This document shows positions 1 through 10,890 of a stretch of 64,000 nucleotides of DNA, piece after piece; position 1 is the first letter of the stretch, and every line of letters begins with the position of its first letter. Source of the stretch: Norana najaformis. Its lineage: Eukaryota > Annelida > Clitellata > Crassiclitellata > Hormogastridae. The translations under genes were made by a program, and so were the position numbers. Location: NCBI GenBank assembly GCA_964023275.1, contig OZ029915.1, positions 15,134,712-15,198,711 of the forward strand, in the 5' to 3' direction. Below the pieces are notes generated by a model that was given only the letters and a program-made list of their open reading frames with translations, was not told the origin of the DNA and made no database searches.

Positions 1-204
1 TTCTAGTAGTGATGGCTTACATTTCTTCAGATAATTTGATGGAACTATTCCAGATTGACCTTGAACATTCTGAACTTTCCACCATCTAGATGAATCATCC
101 AAAACAACCAAACGTTCTCTTTTTTTAATGCAGAGTTCCTGTTCATCCACAGCAATATAGTCATATATAGCAACAGCATGAGTCCCTTGACCTCCTTCAG
201 CCAT
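1..204 (-). CDS. NCK: NCK-type adaptor protein, first coding exon (first SH3 domain), partial
   Basis: Reading leftward from the ATG at 204-202 gives 68 codons with no stop up to base 1, so the exon runs out of the window. The product is an SH3 domain: AIYDY at residues 12-16, the acidic RT loop VDEQEL at 19-24, a WW pair at 41-42 and VPSNY at 54-58. The run with KK, RL, LDDS, WW and V.N resembles the first SH3 domain of NCK1/NCK2, cytoplasmic SH2/SH3 adaptors that link phosphotyrosine signals to actin regulators; that assignment rests on family knowledge. The bases just upstream read ttttatag|ATG on the minus strand, a plausible 3' splice site, so a 5' UTR exon probably lies to the right. 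Another SH3 protein is possible but less likely. Confidence 0.8.
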   Translation of the reverse strand, partial: MAEGGQGTHAVAIYDYIAVDEQELCIKKRERLVVLDDSSRWWKVQNVQGQSGIVPSNYLKKCKPSLLE

Positions 205-699
205 CTATAAAAATTCAATCAGTGAACTAAAAGCACAAACCTGGATGTACCACAAGAAGTTTAGAAACAGAAGTGCAGTGTTCATATCCGGAAATCTGGA
301 ATGTGTATTTTAAAGAACCTCTTGAAAGCACTGAGCACTGTAACAGGTCATAGATATTCTGAAATTGTTAGCTCCACATTTCTTCAGAGCCCAAAAAGCA
401 AATTGTGATAACCAGCTTAGTAATGAGTGTTCAATCAAAACGAAGTCAGAGGGGCAGGTAGGGTTGGGTTCAGTTCCAAGTCAACATCCAAAATTCAGGC
501 AGGTAGAAAGGCAAATGACTATGGTAGATTGTGTTTGATATTGGAGCAACCAGGAAGAAAACGAGAAGATGAAGAGCCATGGTTGGATTTTGCTGCGTAG
601 GATTGTTTTAAAGTTCTGTTTTCAGTTCAGAAAAAAACATCTAGATGACAGGTAGATGCATTCTCCTTAGTTAAGAAAATATTTGAGACATCTGAGGCA
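205..699. other. Putative NCK intron with a SINE-like repeat
   Basis: No coding signal is seen. The AG acceptor for the NCK exon is at 205-206 (minus strand). Bases 428-650 belong to an interspersed repeat also present at 1445-1640 and 34702-34830. The rest shows nothing recognisable. Confidence 0.5.
428..650. repeat. SINE-like interspersed repeat, copy 1
   Basis: Bases 428-548 align without large gaps to 1445-1556 and 34702-34824 (shared words such as ggttcagttccaagtc and caggcaggtagaaaggca). Weaker similarity extends to about 650. There is no ORF. The family is unnamed here. Copy 3 lies next to a sequence resembling the L2-group 3' tail, so this may be a LINE-dependent SINE or a LINE 3' UTR. 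Confidence 0.5.
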
Positions 700-1440
700 A
701 TTTCCTCTGGCTTAATTCTGCTAAAACCCAACTGATATGGCTTGGCAGCCACTGGCAGCCCCAAAAGATAGACTTGCATTACTTACAGCTCCACTTTCCC
801 AATGCTTTCTTTTCTACTTATGTGTAACCTGGTTGTAACCTTGGACCAAGAACTGACCTCCTCTAAACATCTGATGCACTATATGCCATTCACTCTCTCC
901 TAAAACTGCTCCTACTCTGATGCACTCATTCATATGTAGTGAGTTCAACTCTGAGAATGCTATCTATGCGGGTCTCTCATTATCATAATAGCCAACTTCA
1001 ATCTGTTTTAAGTAATGACGCTCGGTTAATCGGTAGGATTCCAAAGTTTGGTCATATTTCTACCTATATACGGGATGAGCTGCATTGGTTACCCATGTGA
1101 AGGCGGGTAACTGCCTGGCAGGTTGTACTCCATCCTATCAGGGAGCTGTGTATTTCAGTGTCATCTATCTCTGGTCATAGACCTCTTCTCTCAGCAGCAC
1201 AAGGTGGTCTGGTTGTTCATCCAGCCCATACTTCTATAATGTGGTAGCTTCATCATGGTTGGTCCTTCACTCTGAAAACGTCTGCCAAGCGATCCAAGTT
1301 TCTTGCCCTTTCTTTGCCTCTATTCGGAATCACCAGCGACGGAAGACCAATCTGTTTGATCATGGTCAGGAACACTTCTGAGTAGCTTTTCTTGAAGAGA
1401 TGCTATATAAATGTTCAAATATGATTACAATTACGATTAT
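700..1440 (+). mobile_element. Decayed 3' end of an L2-group LINE (tail ATTACAATTACGATTA)
   Basis: Broken reading frames encode NSAKTQLIWLG (about 715) and VTLDQEL (about 840), then GRIPKFGHISTYIRDELHWL (about 1030). These correspond to the C-terminal reverse transcriptase region found almost intact at 62949-63752. The fragment ends in attacaattacgatta, the tail type shared by all copies of this family in the window. It has many stops and frameshifts, so it is an old, inactive copy. Confidence 0.75.
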
Positions 1441-1444
1441 GACA

Positions 1445-1640
1445 GGCACTCAATCTAAACTAAATCAGAAAGGCAGGTTCAGTTCCAAGTCAAAATCTAA
1501 ATATCAGGCAGGTAGAAAGGCAGATGATTATTGTAGATGATATTTGCTATTGGAGTGTTTTTGTTGGGTAGCACTGTTTAGCACTGTGTAAGCTATGTTT
1601 TCAGTTTTGAAAGAGCAAGGCTGGTGAGCTAGTTTCAAGG
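1445..1640. repeat. SINE-like interspersed repeat, copy 2
   Basis: Related to 428-650 and 34702-34830. It starts immediately after the L2-group tail of the preceding fragment. The rest of the interval to about 2160 holds nothing recognisable. Confidence 0.5.
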
Positions 1641-2163
1641 GTCAACAGCTGCTGCAGTTCTGAAAAGTTTGTTCGAAAGGTGGAGCAGATTGATTTATAG
1701 AGTTATTTCACCATTTTAAAGATAAAGTGACAGCAACTGTAATTGCAAATTTATATAAGTATGTAAGTAAGTAATGCATTTTTTAATGCACCTTGTGCCC
1801 ATTGACTAAGCGAGGAATCATAGGCGTGGGTGGGTCACAGCGTTTAGACAATATAAGGAAGACAATATGCCAGCCATCTGGAAGGGAGACACCCTGATGA
1901 TAACTGCATTTTTAAATCAGCACAAGAAATTGATAAGAAGCTGAAAATTTCAGGCTTCTATCCCTGTTACTTCTGAATTTACAGCAAGTCAAAGATCATG
2001 AATCATTCAATTTTTCACAAAGTCGCAAAATGGCCAAAAAGTTTAAACTTCTGTAATTCCAACACTCTTTGAGATAATCAAGTAAAATTTTCAGAAATTC
2101 TTTATATCTATTAATAGAAAATGTGTCAAATTTCATTAAAATCCGAGATGGTGTGGTGTACAA

Positions 2164-2523
2164 TCACCTTAATACTAGTTCCTTTGACATAGGATGACAT
2201 GAGATCCGGCTGAGATCAGACGCCAGTACGCCTAAATGGTTCGACTCTATAAGATCGCGAATGAGTGCTCCTTTGCAGATGGTGCTGTTCGCAATGAGGG
2301 ACCCAAAAGTGAGCGGTTCAGGGCACTGACGAGTTGCAGTGGGACCTGAGTTCAGTTCAACTCCTTCGAGCAACAGCAGCAGCAGCACTAACACACATCC
2401 AGGCGAACTAAGAAGACCCAGTTGGTAGAAGCCAAGTGGTCCTGGTAAAGTCAAACTGGCACTACTGAGCAGCAGAAGGCCAGCACACAGCACAAGCTGA
2501 CTGAGAAGGACAACAGCAACCAA
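2164..2523 (-). pseudogene. LINE ORF2 N-terminal fragment (start of the endonuclease domain)
   Basis: An open frame of 119 codons starts with a hydrophobic Leu-rich stretch (about residues 5-52), then VELNSGPT (about 55-62), then the FGSLIANS...KGALIRDLIESNHLGVLA region. In CR1/L2-group LINEs a hydrophobic start followed by E-x-N-P-G-P and an N-x-R-S block marks the start of the AP endonuclease domain. The later endonuclease motifs and the RT are absent, so this is a fragment. The 2524-2926 interval to its right holds no recognised gene. Confidence 0.6.
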
Positions 2524-2929
2524 ATGCAGGAATGTGGGATGTTTGCTATCATTATGAACTGGTCAACAAAGAAGCTGGTGCGATTGGACGAGTAACAATG
2601 CTCGAACGGCGTAGCACAGTGCGAAAACAGTGTATATCAGGATGTTGAGAGAGGCATTGCTAGGTAACGGTATTATGATGTTATAACTGTCTTATCCAAG
2701 TAGCTGGTGAAGTCAAATTATGTCCAAAATTGCACAAACCAGATGCTACAAACCAAAATCCCTCAAAAACTCAGACCCAACCTGAACTACAAGAAAGATA
2801 GTCGAAGTCCAGTCACCCTGAGGAAGCCGCTTGTAGAAAATCTCACTTTAATGGGCTGCCAAGACTTCAAAAACAATTAAAACTTACAGAGACATAAACT
2901 GAGTGACTGACTAGTTGAATTTAGTGTAA

Positions 2930-3006
2930 CACTGGTCAACATAGAAATCGTTACTGACTGGAAAAGGCCCTAATGTGTAGCATCTTGGTGTGCTGAACAC
3001 GAATAT
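2930..3006 (+). repeat. Left terminal inverted repeat region of copy 1
   Basis: The tip (2930-2941) pairs with 5271-5282 and the 18-bp block 2989-3006 pairs perfectly with 5196-5213. The two blocks are separated by unmatched spacers, giving a discontinuous inverted repeat of roughly 80 bp. Confidence 0.75.
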
Positions 3007-3183
3007 AACCATAAAATTTTTTTATTGGCTCTCGTTTTGAAAATATTTCATATAGTTCATTTTTTATGTTTCACCATGTAAATTTATGCAGTAGGACTGC
3101 GACAATATCCTAAATAAGTCTAGAATGATGTAATATTCCACCTCATTGCATAATCCCATCATGGACACATCATGCATAGTTGA

Positions 3184-3264
3184 TTACGTCATTTTCTGAT
3201 GCAATGTAAAACTACAGCCAGTCGGCTGCTGACGTAAGATGACGTCAGCAGTGTACTATATAAA
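3184..3264 (+). promoter_or_regulatory. Putative RNA polymerase II promoter with CRE/ATF-type sites and a TATA box
   Basis: TTACGTCA (3184-3191), TGACGTAA (3230-3237) and the palindrome TGACGTCA (3240-3247) are followed by TATATAAA (3257-3264), about 115 bp before the ATG at 3380. All four are kept in copy 2 (22015-22022, 22061-22068, 22071-22078, 22088-22095). The TATA box 10 bp after a full CRE is a credible core promoter, suggesting control by CREB/ATF-type bZIP factors; this is inference from motifs. Confidence 0.6.
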
Positions 3265-3379
3265 GCAAGTCGGAACGGTTGAGCATTTACAATATTACAG
3301 ACTTTGTGCGAGACAGTTTAAGTTACTGTTTTATAAAACTATTATTACTTTATCCATTTAGATACAATACAGAACAGTA

Positions 3380-5071
3380 ATGCCTCGGAAGTGCGTAAAT
3401 ACTGTGGACAACTTTTGTTACATTTGTGTGGAAGTGACAATTGCCAACCAGAAGAAAAGTATCACTTATCAAGTCAAGAAGGCATATCATGCTTACTTCG
3501 AATGCAAGGTTGGTGACCAAGACAAGCCATGGGCCCCGCATATATGCTGTGCTACATGTACAACACAGCTTTCACAGTGGTTGAATGGCAAAAGACCATC
3601 AATGCCGTTTGCAGTTCCCATGGTGTGGAGAGAGCAAAGCAACCACGTAGATGACTGTTACTTTTGCTTGATTCCTCCTCTTTCCGGTGGAATAACGAAG
3701 CAAAAGAAGTCGACAATAGTCTACCCAAACATTCCGTCAGCATTGAGACCAGTTCCACATGGTGATGGACTTCCTATTCCAGAACCTCCAGCAGAATATA
3801 TTTTCCTTGATTCATCTGATGAGGACAAGGGTGAGCCGACATGTTCTTCTCCTGGTCCGTCAGCGTGCAGTGATCCCGATTTTCACTGTGGTGCATCATC
3901 AACCCCACACAGAATAACACAGGAAGAACTAAATGACCTTGTTCGTGATTTGGACTTATCCAAAAACAAGGCAGAATTGCTAGGATCAAGACTCCAACAA
4001 TGGAATCTTCTAGAAGAAGATGTCACAATTACTTCATATAGAAAGCGCCATCAGCAGTTGGAACCTTTCTTTATGAAGGAAGGTAATCGGGTATTCTGTT
4101 CCAATATTGACGACCTCATGAATGCCTTACAGATCACTCATGACCCACAAGAATGGAGACTCTTTGTAGACTCTTCAACACTGAGTCTTAAGGCTGTGCT
4201 TTTGCACAATGGAAACCGTCTTCCATCTATTCCATTAGCGCATGCTGTCCACATGAAAGAGACATATGATAACCTAAAACAGCTACTGCATTCCATTGAC
4301 TATAACAGGTACAAATGGCACCTGTGTGGTGATTTGAAGGTAGTTGCCATTTTAATGGGACTGCAGCAAGGATATACAAAATATATGTGTTTCTTGTGTG
4401 AGTGGGATAGCCGAGCAAGAGAGTTGCACTACGTGCGGAAGGAATGGACTCCCAGACAAAACATGGCAGTTGGGCAGAAGAATATCCAGCACCCAGCTCT
4501 GGTCGAGGCTCACAAAATCCTACTACCACCCCTTCACATCAAACTAGGTTTGGTGAAGAACTTCGTGAAAGCCATGGACCGCACTTCGCCAGCTTTCCGA
4601 TACCTGCATGAAAAATTCCCTCGACTCAGCGAAGCAAAGATTAAAGAGGGAGTTTTTGTGGGTCCTCAGATTAGAGAACTCTTCAAAGATGACCGCTTCA
4701 ACAACTTGCTGGAGGGTGATGCGAAACAAGCATGGAATGCTTTTCGTCTAGTGTCTACAGACTTTCTGGGGAATGTTAGGGCAGAAAACTACAAGCAACT
4801 AGTAGAAGACATGCTCAAGCAGTACCAGAAATTTCGCTGCAATATGTCTCTGAAGATGCATTTCCTTCATTCCCATCTGGATTTCTTCCCTGACAACTGT
4901 GGTATGGTTAGTGACGAACATGGCGAACGTTTTCATCAAGATATCGCAACAATGGAGCAAAGGTACCAGGGAAAATGGTCCACTACAATGTTGGCTGACT
5001 ACTGCTGGACACTCCGCAGAGATGCTCCCGAACAGCTGTACAAGAGACAGGCAAAAAAATCTAAGAACTAG
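3380..5071 (+). CDS. Putative transposase of the single-ORF element, 563 aa, intact
   Basis: The ORF starts at the first ATG after the TATA box. Residues 1-100 are Cys-rich: C5, C13-x2-C16, C42, C56/C57, C60, and a later H-x3-CYFC, which looks like a zinc-binding DNA-recognition domain. Residues about 125-190 are Pro/Ser/acidic and probably disordered. The C-terminal two thirds contain LFVDSS (about 262), WHLCGDLK (about 315), CFLCEWDSR (about 340) and SDEHGERFHQD (about 515). These could supply the D, D and E of an RNase H-fold transposase with a Cys-rich insertion; this is inference. I recall closely related uncharacterised proteins, often multi-copy, in animal genomes, but no superfamily name. 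The ORF is fully open, so the copy may be recent or under selection. Confidence 0.75.
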   Translation: MPRKCVNTVDNFCYICVEVTIANQKKSITYQVKKAYHAYFECKVGDQDKPWAPHICCATCTTQLSQWLNGKRPSMPFAVPMVWREQSNHVDDCYFCLIPPLSGGITKQKKSTIVYPNIPSALRPVPHGDGLPIPEPPAEYIFLDSSDEDKGEPTCSSPGPSACSDPDFHCGASSTPHRITQEELNDLVRDLDLSKNKAELLGSRLQQWNLLEEDVTITSYRKRHQQLEPFFMKEGNRVFCSNIDDLMNALQITHDPQEWRLFVDSSTLSLKAVLLHNGNRLPSIPLAHAVHMKETYDNLKQLLHSIDYNRYKWHLCGDLKVVAILMGLQQGYTKYMCFLCEWDSRARELHYVRKEWTPRQNMAVGQKNIQHPALVEAHKILLPPLHIKLGLVKNFVKAMDRTSPAFRYLHEKFPRLSEAKIKEGVFVGPQIRELFKDDRFNNLLEGDAKQAWNAFRLVSTDFLGNVRAENYKQLVEDMLKQYQKFRCNMSLKMHFLHSHLDFFPDNCGMVSDEHGERFHQDIATMEQRYQGKWSTTMLADYCWTLRRDAPEQLYKRQAKKSKN

Positions 5072-5195
5072 TCTATGACCTGGTTTTTACAAATATTAAC
5101 TGTAAGTGTATCACTATTGGCATGCATTGTGCGATATAAAATTACTTCATTTCAGATTACAAAAAAACTAGACCCAATTCGGCATTTTCACTGTC

Positions 5196-5282
5196 ATATT
5201 CGTGTTCAGCACATACAAATTGATAAGAACTGACTAATTTCATTTCAGTAACATGACTTTTGTAAAAATTTGTTGTCCAGTG
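5196..5282 (+). repeat. Right terminal inverted repeat region of copy 1
   Basis: Partner of 2930-3006. This end is missing from copy 2, which stops shortly after the ORF. Confidence 0.75.
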
Positions 5283-5285
5283 TAA

Positions 5286-6110
5286 CTTCAAGAGAAACTC
5301 ATCAGAGGTGCTCTCGACCTGAAAACACAAACCCATGATTCAATAAATTAGTTTTCAAGCTGGTGGAAGACAGGAAGTGGAAGGCCAAGGAGCTCATGTT
5401 GCAGGTTGCTGAGCAACTCATCCCAGAAAGGTGGGATAAGGCCTAATTATGCTTGACCATGGAAGTTCTGGCTGGCAGAACAACCAGGTCCCCTTGCACA
5501 GCACAGCGAAGGGATCCATGGCCAAGTATGCATGAGACTGAAACATAACTCCCTAGCGTAAGATGGAGCACAGCCTGCAAGACAATTATCGTCTTTCCTT
5601 CTGGCTGGAATTAATCCCTCCTAGGGAAGGGGTCGGCCAATTAGAAAATTATGCAACAAGGCAATTATGCAGAGCCATTTAGGTATCAGACTCAATTTGT
5701 TTTTGCATGGGTAACCAGTTCAGTTTCTCCAGCATGAAGATAGATATATGCCCAAACCTAAGTATATACGTGCAATCAGCCAAGCTGCACAATTTAATAC
5801 AGATTACAGCTGATAACAGGAAAGAATTAGGCCTGCATAAAGCAATGTATAACATAATCAACCCTTGAACATATGAATGCATCCAACAGGGTTGTCGCAG
5901 CTTGCATTGCAAGTGAATGGCATACTGGCTGAATCTGATGCAAGTGATAAAAACATGTTCAACAAGCACTTTATATTCTTAAAGAAGCTCAATTCCTGGT
6001 CCAAGGTCACAATCCAATTACACACAGTAGTAGAGAAAGAGACATCAAGGAAGCAATGCTGCAGAATGGTTAGAGAACTAAGAATGAATAGTGACTGCAA
6101 AACAGCCAAC
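5286..6110 (-). mobile_element. Decayed L2-group LINE 3' fragment
   Basis: On the minus strand, broken frames encode FLDVSFSTTVCN and VTLDQELS (about 6050-5990), LRFGHISI...LNWLPMQ (about 5750-5700) and, nearer 5300, FRSRAPLMSF. These follow the order of the intact copy at 62949-63752. Numerous stops show it is inactive. It abuts the right end of the single-ORF transposon. Confidence 0.65.
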
Positions 6111-6269
6111 CTCTTACATCAGAGTGATGTAAGAGGATGATCAGGTTGAATAAGGTGAATGGATGATGAAGAATTTGTATGGATCAGGCAGTTGAAAGTC
6201 TTATTGCAGAGAGTTAAAGGTTAGTGAAATAACTTTGAACTGAATGTGGAGGGAGCTTTTAATTGATTT

Positions 6270-7276
6270 AAGTGCATTAATTAAAGGATAGGAGTGATAT
6301 GGTAATGCCTGGTTGTCCTGGTGACAGCTTGGGTAAGTGCATTTTGGATGAGCTGAAGACACTGGAGTTGAGCAAATTCAAGGCTAAGGAAAAGACAGTA
6401 ACAGTAATTAAGCTTGAAGTGGACAGTGGAGGTTATGAGATGGTTATAAAGTTTTGAAATTGAGTATGGACCTAATGTGCCAAAGATCATGGACATGAAC
6501 AAAGCAGATAAGGAAGGTTGGAATTGTGATTTGAAAATGACAGACATGGGCTCACAAGTGACGGAGTGGAGGAATTAGTTGATAGGTAGATGGAGGAGTC
6601 AGGGATTTGGTTAGTGTGCTTTGGTAGAACTAGAATTACAGTTTGACAGATTTTGGTTGACAGTATCAACAAAATCTCAAAATGGGGAGTTGAATTGATT
6701 GTGAGCACTGAATTGGCATTTAAATTAGCAGACAAAAGATTCTACAAGTCTAGATTTGTTTGACCACACGAAGAAGATGATTTACAGAATTGTTGAAACA
6801 ATTTGCAGAGAAAGAGATGAATAGTTGGGTGTCATCAGCATAGAGGCAATGGTCAACTGAGGTTGCTTTAATGAGTGAACTGAATGGGGTAGTATAGAGT
6901 ATAAACAGAAGAGGTCCTAGAACAAAGCCTTGTTGAACTCCACAAGTGAGAGGGCGCGATTGAGAAGAGGCTTCCTATATTTTAACAGAGATAAAGCGGG
7001 AGGAGAGATAGGACTGTACCCAGAGGACAGCAGTGTCAGTAAACCAAACCAGGTTGACAGTCTTTGGAGTAAGATGTTGTGATCAATTGTATCAAAGGCT
7101 GTTGAAATATCAAGGAGGCAGAGGCAAGAAACCTGTTGATGAGAGATGGTGGAAACAAGCTTGTTGTATAGAGAAGTGAGAAGGGTTTCAGTTGAAAGGG
7201 GGGGACTTAGGGCGAAGAAGAGCCATACAGAGATGTCAATGGACCGATAAGCTGAAATTTTGTAAGTGAAGAGTAG
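6270..7276 (-). mobile_element. LINE family A fragment (reverse transcriptase), decayed
   Basis: Minus-strand frames encode LLDISTAFDTIDHNILLQRLS (about 7140-7060), an RT block with the catalytic F-D region, and LYADDTQLF (about 6860), the catalytic YADD. Downstream thumb-region pieces reach about 6280. The same sequence occurs on the plus strand at 24842-25550 and is almost identical over long stretches. Frames are broken at several points. Confidence 0.7.
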
Positions 7277-7648
7277 AAGAGTAGTACTAAATATAATATT
7301 TGAAAATATTTGTTGGAAACAGATTTCAACAAAGTACATGCTTCTTCTTTGGCTGTAGGGTAATTTGCATGCCTGCATATATATTCACAAGAAAGAAATT
7401 CGAAAGCGTGAAACTAAGAAGTGGTTATTTCTCTGTGTGTTGTGTTCTGGTATTAACTGGCTCATGAGTATCGAAAAGGTTGGTTAACTCTAAAGTTATC
7501 ACAGGACAGATCATAAAGAAGAAGGTTTTAATGATTCTGGAGTCAAAAATGATTCATGAAGAAGGCTTGACAGTCAGTTCAACAAGAATGTTACAGCCAT
7601 CGGTAAGTGCTCAGTCAAGCACCCCAACAACATCACATGTAGGGCATA
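7277..7648. other. No recognised gene
   Basis: Nothing identifiable between the family A fragment and the microsatellite tail of the next LINE. Confidence 0.5.
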
Positions 7649-7700
7649 TTATTATTATTATTATTATTATTATTACTACTACTACTACTACTACTACTAC
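7649..7700. repeat. (ATT)n/(ACT)n microsatellite, 3' tail of LINE family C
   Basis: About eight ATT units followed by about nine ACT units. On the minus strand this directly follows the C-terminal LINE coding region, so it is probably the LINE's simple-sequence tail. Confidence 0.7.
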
Positions 7701-10660
7701 AAATTGTAACGCGAGCAAAGTCACACCGAAATGCGAATTGGAGGCACAGATAGTCAGTCGCCAGGTGAAAGAGTAAGATATCCAGATGTTTGAAAGCAAG
7801 TGAGAAACAGTGAGTTTTCAGGCGTTTCTTGAAAGAAGGAAAGGAGTTCAAACTTCGGAGAAACATTGGTAGATAGTTCCATTCCTTCGGGGCAGCAGTG
7901 TGGAATGCACGAAAGCCCAGGACAGTTCTGCATCGTAGGCTGCGGGGAGGGATGTAAGGAGAGACTAGAGAGTGAAGGTAGGTAGGAGTGCTCATAGTGA
8001 GAGTTTTGTAGGTCAGACAGGCTAGTTTAAATCTTATCTGGAATTCCACAGGAAGCTAATACAGCAGGCTTAATACAGCTAAGGAATTTGTGCGAGAAGG
8101 TGCAAGCAGCATCACACGAGCCGGGGAATTTTGAATGCATTGAAGTTTTTTGACTTCAAGATTTGAGATACCTGTAAAAACCATGTTGGCATAATCGAGG
8201 CGACAGCAGAGCAGAGAACAGACTACAATTTGTGCCATGTCTTTGGTAAAAGCTGACCTGATGTGACGTAATGCCCTGATATGATAGAAACAAGATTTGC
8301 AGAGGTTTGTTATGTGAGGTCAAAATATGAGATTGCTGTCCAGAATTACCCCAAGTGTTTTGACCATGTTTGATAGCAGAACAGAAGTGCCAGCTAGGTC
8401 AATGCTGGAATGTGAAGGGAGTGAATGCAGATGTTGGCGTGAACCAAACATGATCACTTCAGATTTATCAGGATTTATGGCCAAACCATCGAAACAGAAC
8501 CATGCATGAATGGAAGAGAGACATTCTTCAAGCATTGCTTTGCCTGACAGATCAGTGGGTGACAGAGCAATGTAAAGCTGAGTGTCATCAGTGTACTGCT
8601 GTAACTTCACTCCAAAGTGGTTGGCTACACGGCAGACTGGTGATGTGAAGATTGTGAATAATAAGGGGTCAAGGACAGATCCCTGTGGAACAGCAGCAGT
8701 GCAGAAAGAAGGATCAGACCGAGCAGAACCAATGCCCACTTGCTGGGACCTACTAGAGGTAAGAAGCTAACCAGTTTAAGGCATTCCCAGAAACACCAAA
8801 GCTTTTACTGATTCTAGAGGGTAGATGGTGGTCGACAGTGTCAAAAGCAGCACTAAGGTCGAGATACACTGAAAGGCACGCCTGTCCAGTATCGATAGCT
8901 GAAAAGATGCTGTCTAGTGTGAAGGTGAGAGCAGTTTCAGTTCAGTAGCCTTCATGGTAAGCCGACTGGTAAGGACTGAAGTTAGGAGATGAAGTGACGT
9001 GTTTCTTAATCCGTGCAAGGAAGAGGCATTCAAGAATCTTAGAAATGTTGAGATTAGAGATGGGTCTAAAATATGAGATGTTGTTGGTGTCTAGGTCAAT
9101 TTTTTTAAGTAAAGGCGAAACTAATGCTGATTTTAAAAAACATGATGGAAAACAGCCTTCAGCAAAAGACAAGTTGGCCAAGTGTGCAATCAGATGCAAG
9201 AAATCATCAGAGCAAGAGACAATGAGTGATGTTGGTATGAAGTCCACTGGACTAAGGAACAGTGCAATTAAGAAGAGACAGGACTTCAAAGTATAAGTCA
9301 GAGTCAAGTAACAAGTCATTCCAAGTTAGATAACTAGTACACTGAGCAATTTTACATCTGAGATTGTTGATTTTGTTGGCAAAAAAATTAAGCTAAGTCA
9401 GAGCATAGTTTCTGGTTTTCTTGTTCTGAGTGTTGGCAGGTGACAGCATCCTTTGAATCCAGAAGATGCTGAGAGATATGCCATCGGTCCCAAGAGGTCT
9501 AAGCATTTTTCAGCTGGCTGGAGTAGTAAGAGCTCCTAGCGTCATTTATGATCTTGTCTGTGAGGCGGCACTGATGACGGTAATGCTGTCTGTCCTCCTC
9601 AAGGCCTGAACTTTTCCATCTTCGCTCTAGTCGACGACGTTCTATCTTTGCCTCTGTTGCCTCTAAGGAAAGCCACCTTGTTACAGGTTTACAAGGTCGC
9701 CAATAGCAGGTGTGAATAGGGGCGACTTTATCCAATGTGAGTGACACAGTTCTCTTGAGCTGTTCAGCAAAATCGTCTGCAGTGCTCGCTGGCGCAGTGA
9801 ACAGATCAGAATGAACAAGCAACTGACTGAACTGTACAGGATCTACAGCCTTGATGTTACAACGTGTGCCTAACAGGTTGGCAGTGGCAGGAGGTCGTGA
9901 ACTTACACACACACTATAAGTTTGTCATCTGAAACAAGCTCACCTGGACATCATAGACAGTGGTCCGGTCATCAGAAGCTAGGATGTCTAGGAGGTTATC
10001 CCCTCAAGTTGGAACGTCGACGCACTGAAGAAGGCCGTAGCCGGAGAAGATATCAGCGAGATCATCACTGTTGTAACCATTAGACCCAGGACAGTTAAGA
10101 TTGCCACAGAGTAGAAGTCTTTCACCAGCCTCAACGTAAACAGTTGATATAAGAGTTGACAGGTCGTTACAGAAATCGCCGACTCCACCAGGAGGTAGAT
10201 GCTGGCAAGAGTAATTGACGTCGACGATCTGCCAAGTCGTATCAGCTGAACCTCACATGAGGAAAAGCAGAGCATTTCTGCCCGAGGATGGACGTTGATG
10301 TCCAGCAAGGACCTGAAGATAACAGCGAGGCCAACAATAGCTAGAGGCCGACCTTGGGTTCCACGGTGAACGTGAGGAATGGAGAAGCCATCCGGTGCAA
10401 TATCTCGCTTGATGCAGTCGAATGTGTCAGCACCAATCCATGTCTTACAAAGTGCGAGAATGTCCAGCTGTTCGTCGATGATCAGGTCGTGAATAATCGC
10501 AGAATGACGGATTGCTGACCGGATTTTGAAGCTGCCAAAGTTAATGGGCGCTTGTTTCGACGTCGTCTTCCTAGCTTGGACTTTGTGGGAAGATGGGCCT
10601 GGGTTGCTGTCAACATTTCCCGACATGAGCAGTACACGAGCAACAAATGCAGAGAACAAG
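7649..10660 (-). mobile_element. Near full-length CR1/jockey-group LINE (family C), decayed
   Basis: On the minus strand the order is complete. 10659-9988 is the endonuclease start: SNPGPSS, an N-x-R-like block, LDILALCKTWIG, then a disrupted core. 9912-9499 is the endonuclease-RT linker. 9319-8942 is the RT start (SYFRPISNLNISKILE and the YQSAYHEG block). 8900-8320 is the RT core, with LDLSAAFDTVDH, PQGSVLDPLLF and QQYTDDTQLYIAL, then the thumb. 8238-7633 is the C-terminus with the W-N-LP block. YADD has become YTDD. Frameshifts separate the blocks, so it is not functional, but little sequence is missing. Confidence 0.8.
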
Positions 10661-10877
10661 GAACAGCGGCACTGAGGGCGAAAAGGCCGACCTGCAGGAG
10701 ACCATATGAAGCACGAATATTGTCATATGGGCTTCATATGTCCTAAAAATGACACTGGTATCAACAGGAAAATTCATCAAGACAGTTTGCAGCAGTTGGT
10801 AGACAATGTAGGTAGGCAACAGATTCAAAAACTGAATGATAGAATCATATTCAAAGGAACAAAATTTAAGACAGAAG
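10661..10877. other. Spacer between LINE family C and the RTE element
   Basis: A short open frame from the ATG at 10706 runs up to the RTE target site (10890). Across the target duplication it would end two codons later at a TGA. It has no recognised family and may be chance. Confidence 0.3.
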
Positions 10878-10890
10878 CAATGGGTGATTC
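10878..10890. repeat. Left target-site duplication of RTE copy 1
   Basis: Identical to 14299-14311. It fixes the 5' end of the RTE at 10891. Confidence 0.93.

Larger units (their letters stand above)
2930..5282 (+). mobile_element. Single-ORF DNA transposon of unassigned superfamily, copy 1 (complete)
   Basis: The element is 2353 bp and starts CACTGGTCAACA. Its right end, reverse-complemented, is CACTGGACAACA, so 11 of 12 terminal bases match. A second, perfect 18-bp inverted block lies inside (2989-3006 and 5196-5213). The trinucleotide TAA flanks both ends (2927-2929 and 5283-5285). It carries one promoter-like region and one uninterrupted intronless ORF (3380-5071). A near-identical second copy is at 21761-23955. 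Short inverted ends plus a 3-bp TAA duplication recall Harbinger-type cut-and-paste elements, but the protein is not a recognisable Harbinger transposase. Confidence 0.8.

Noticed and set aside
3350-4729. Antisense frames opposite the single-ORF transposase (also 22181-23548)
   Set aside because: They are shadows of a well-supported sense gene with recognisable motifs.
2930-5282. Assigning the single-ORF element to PIF/Harbinger because of the TAA duplication
   Set aside because: Harbinger elements normally have two ORFs (transposase and Myb-like) and other end sequences; the protein does not show the expected motifs, so the class is left open.
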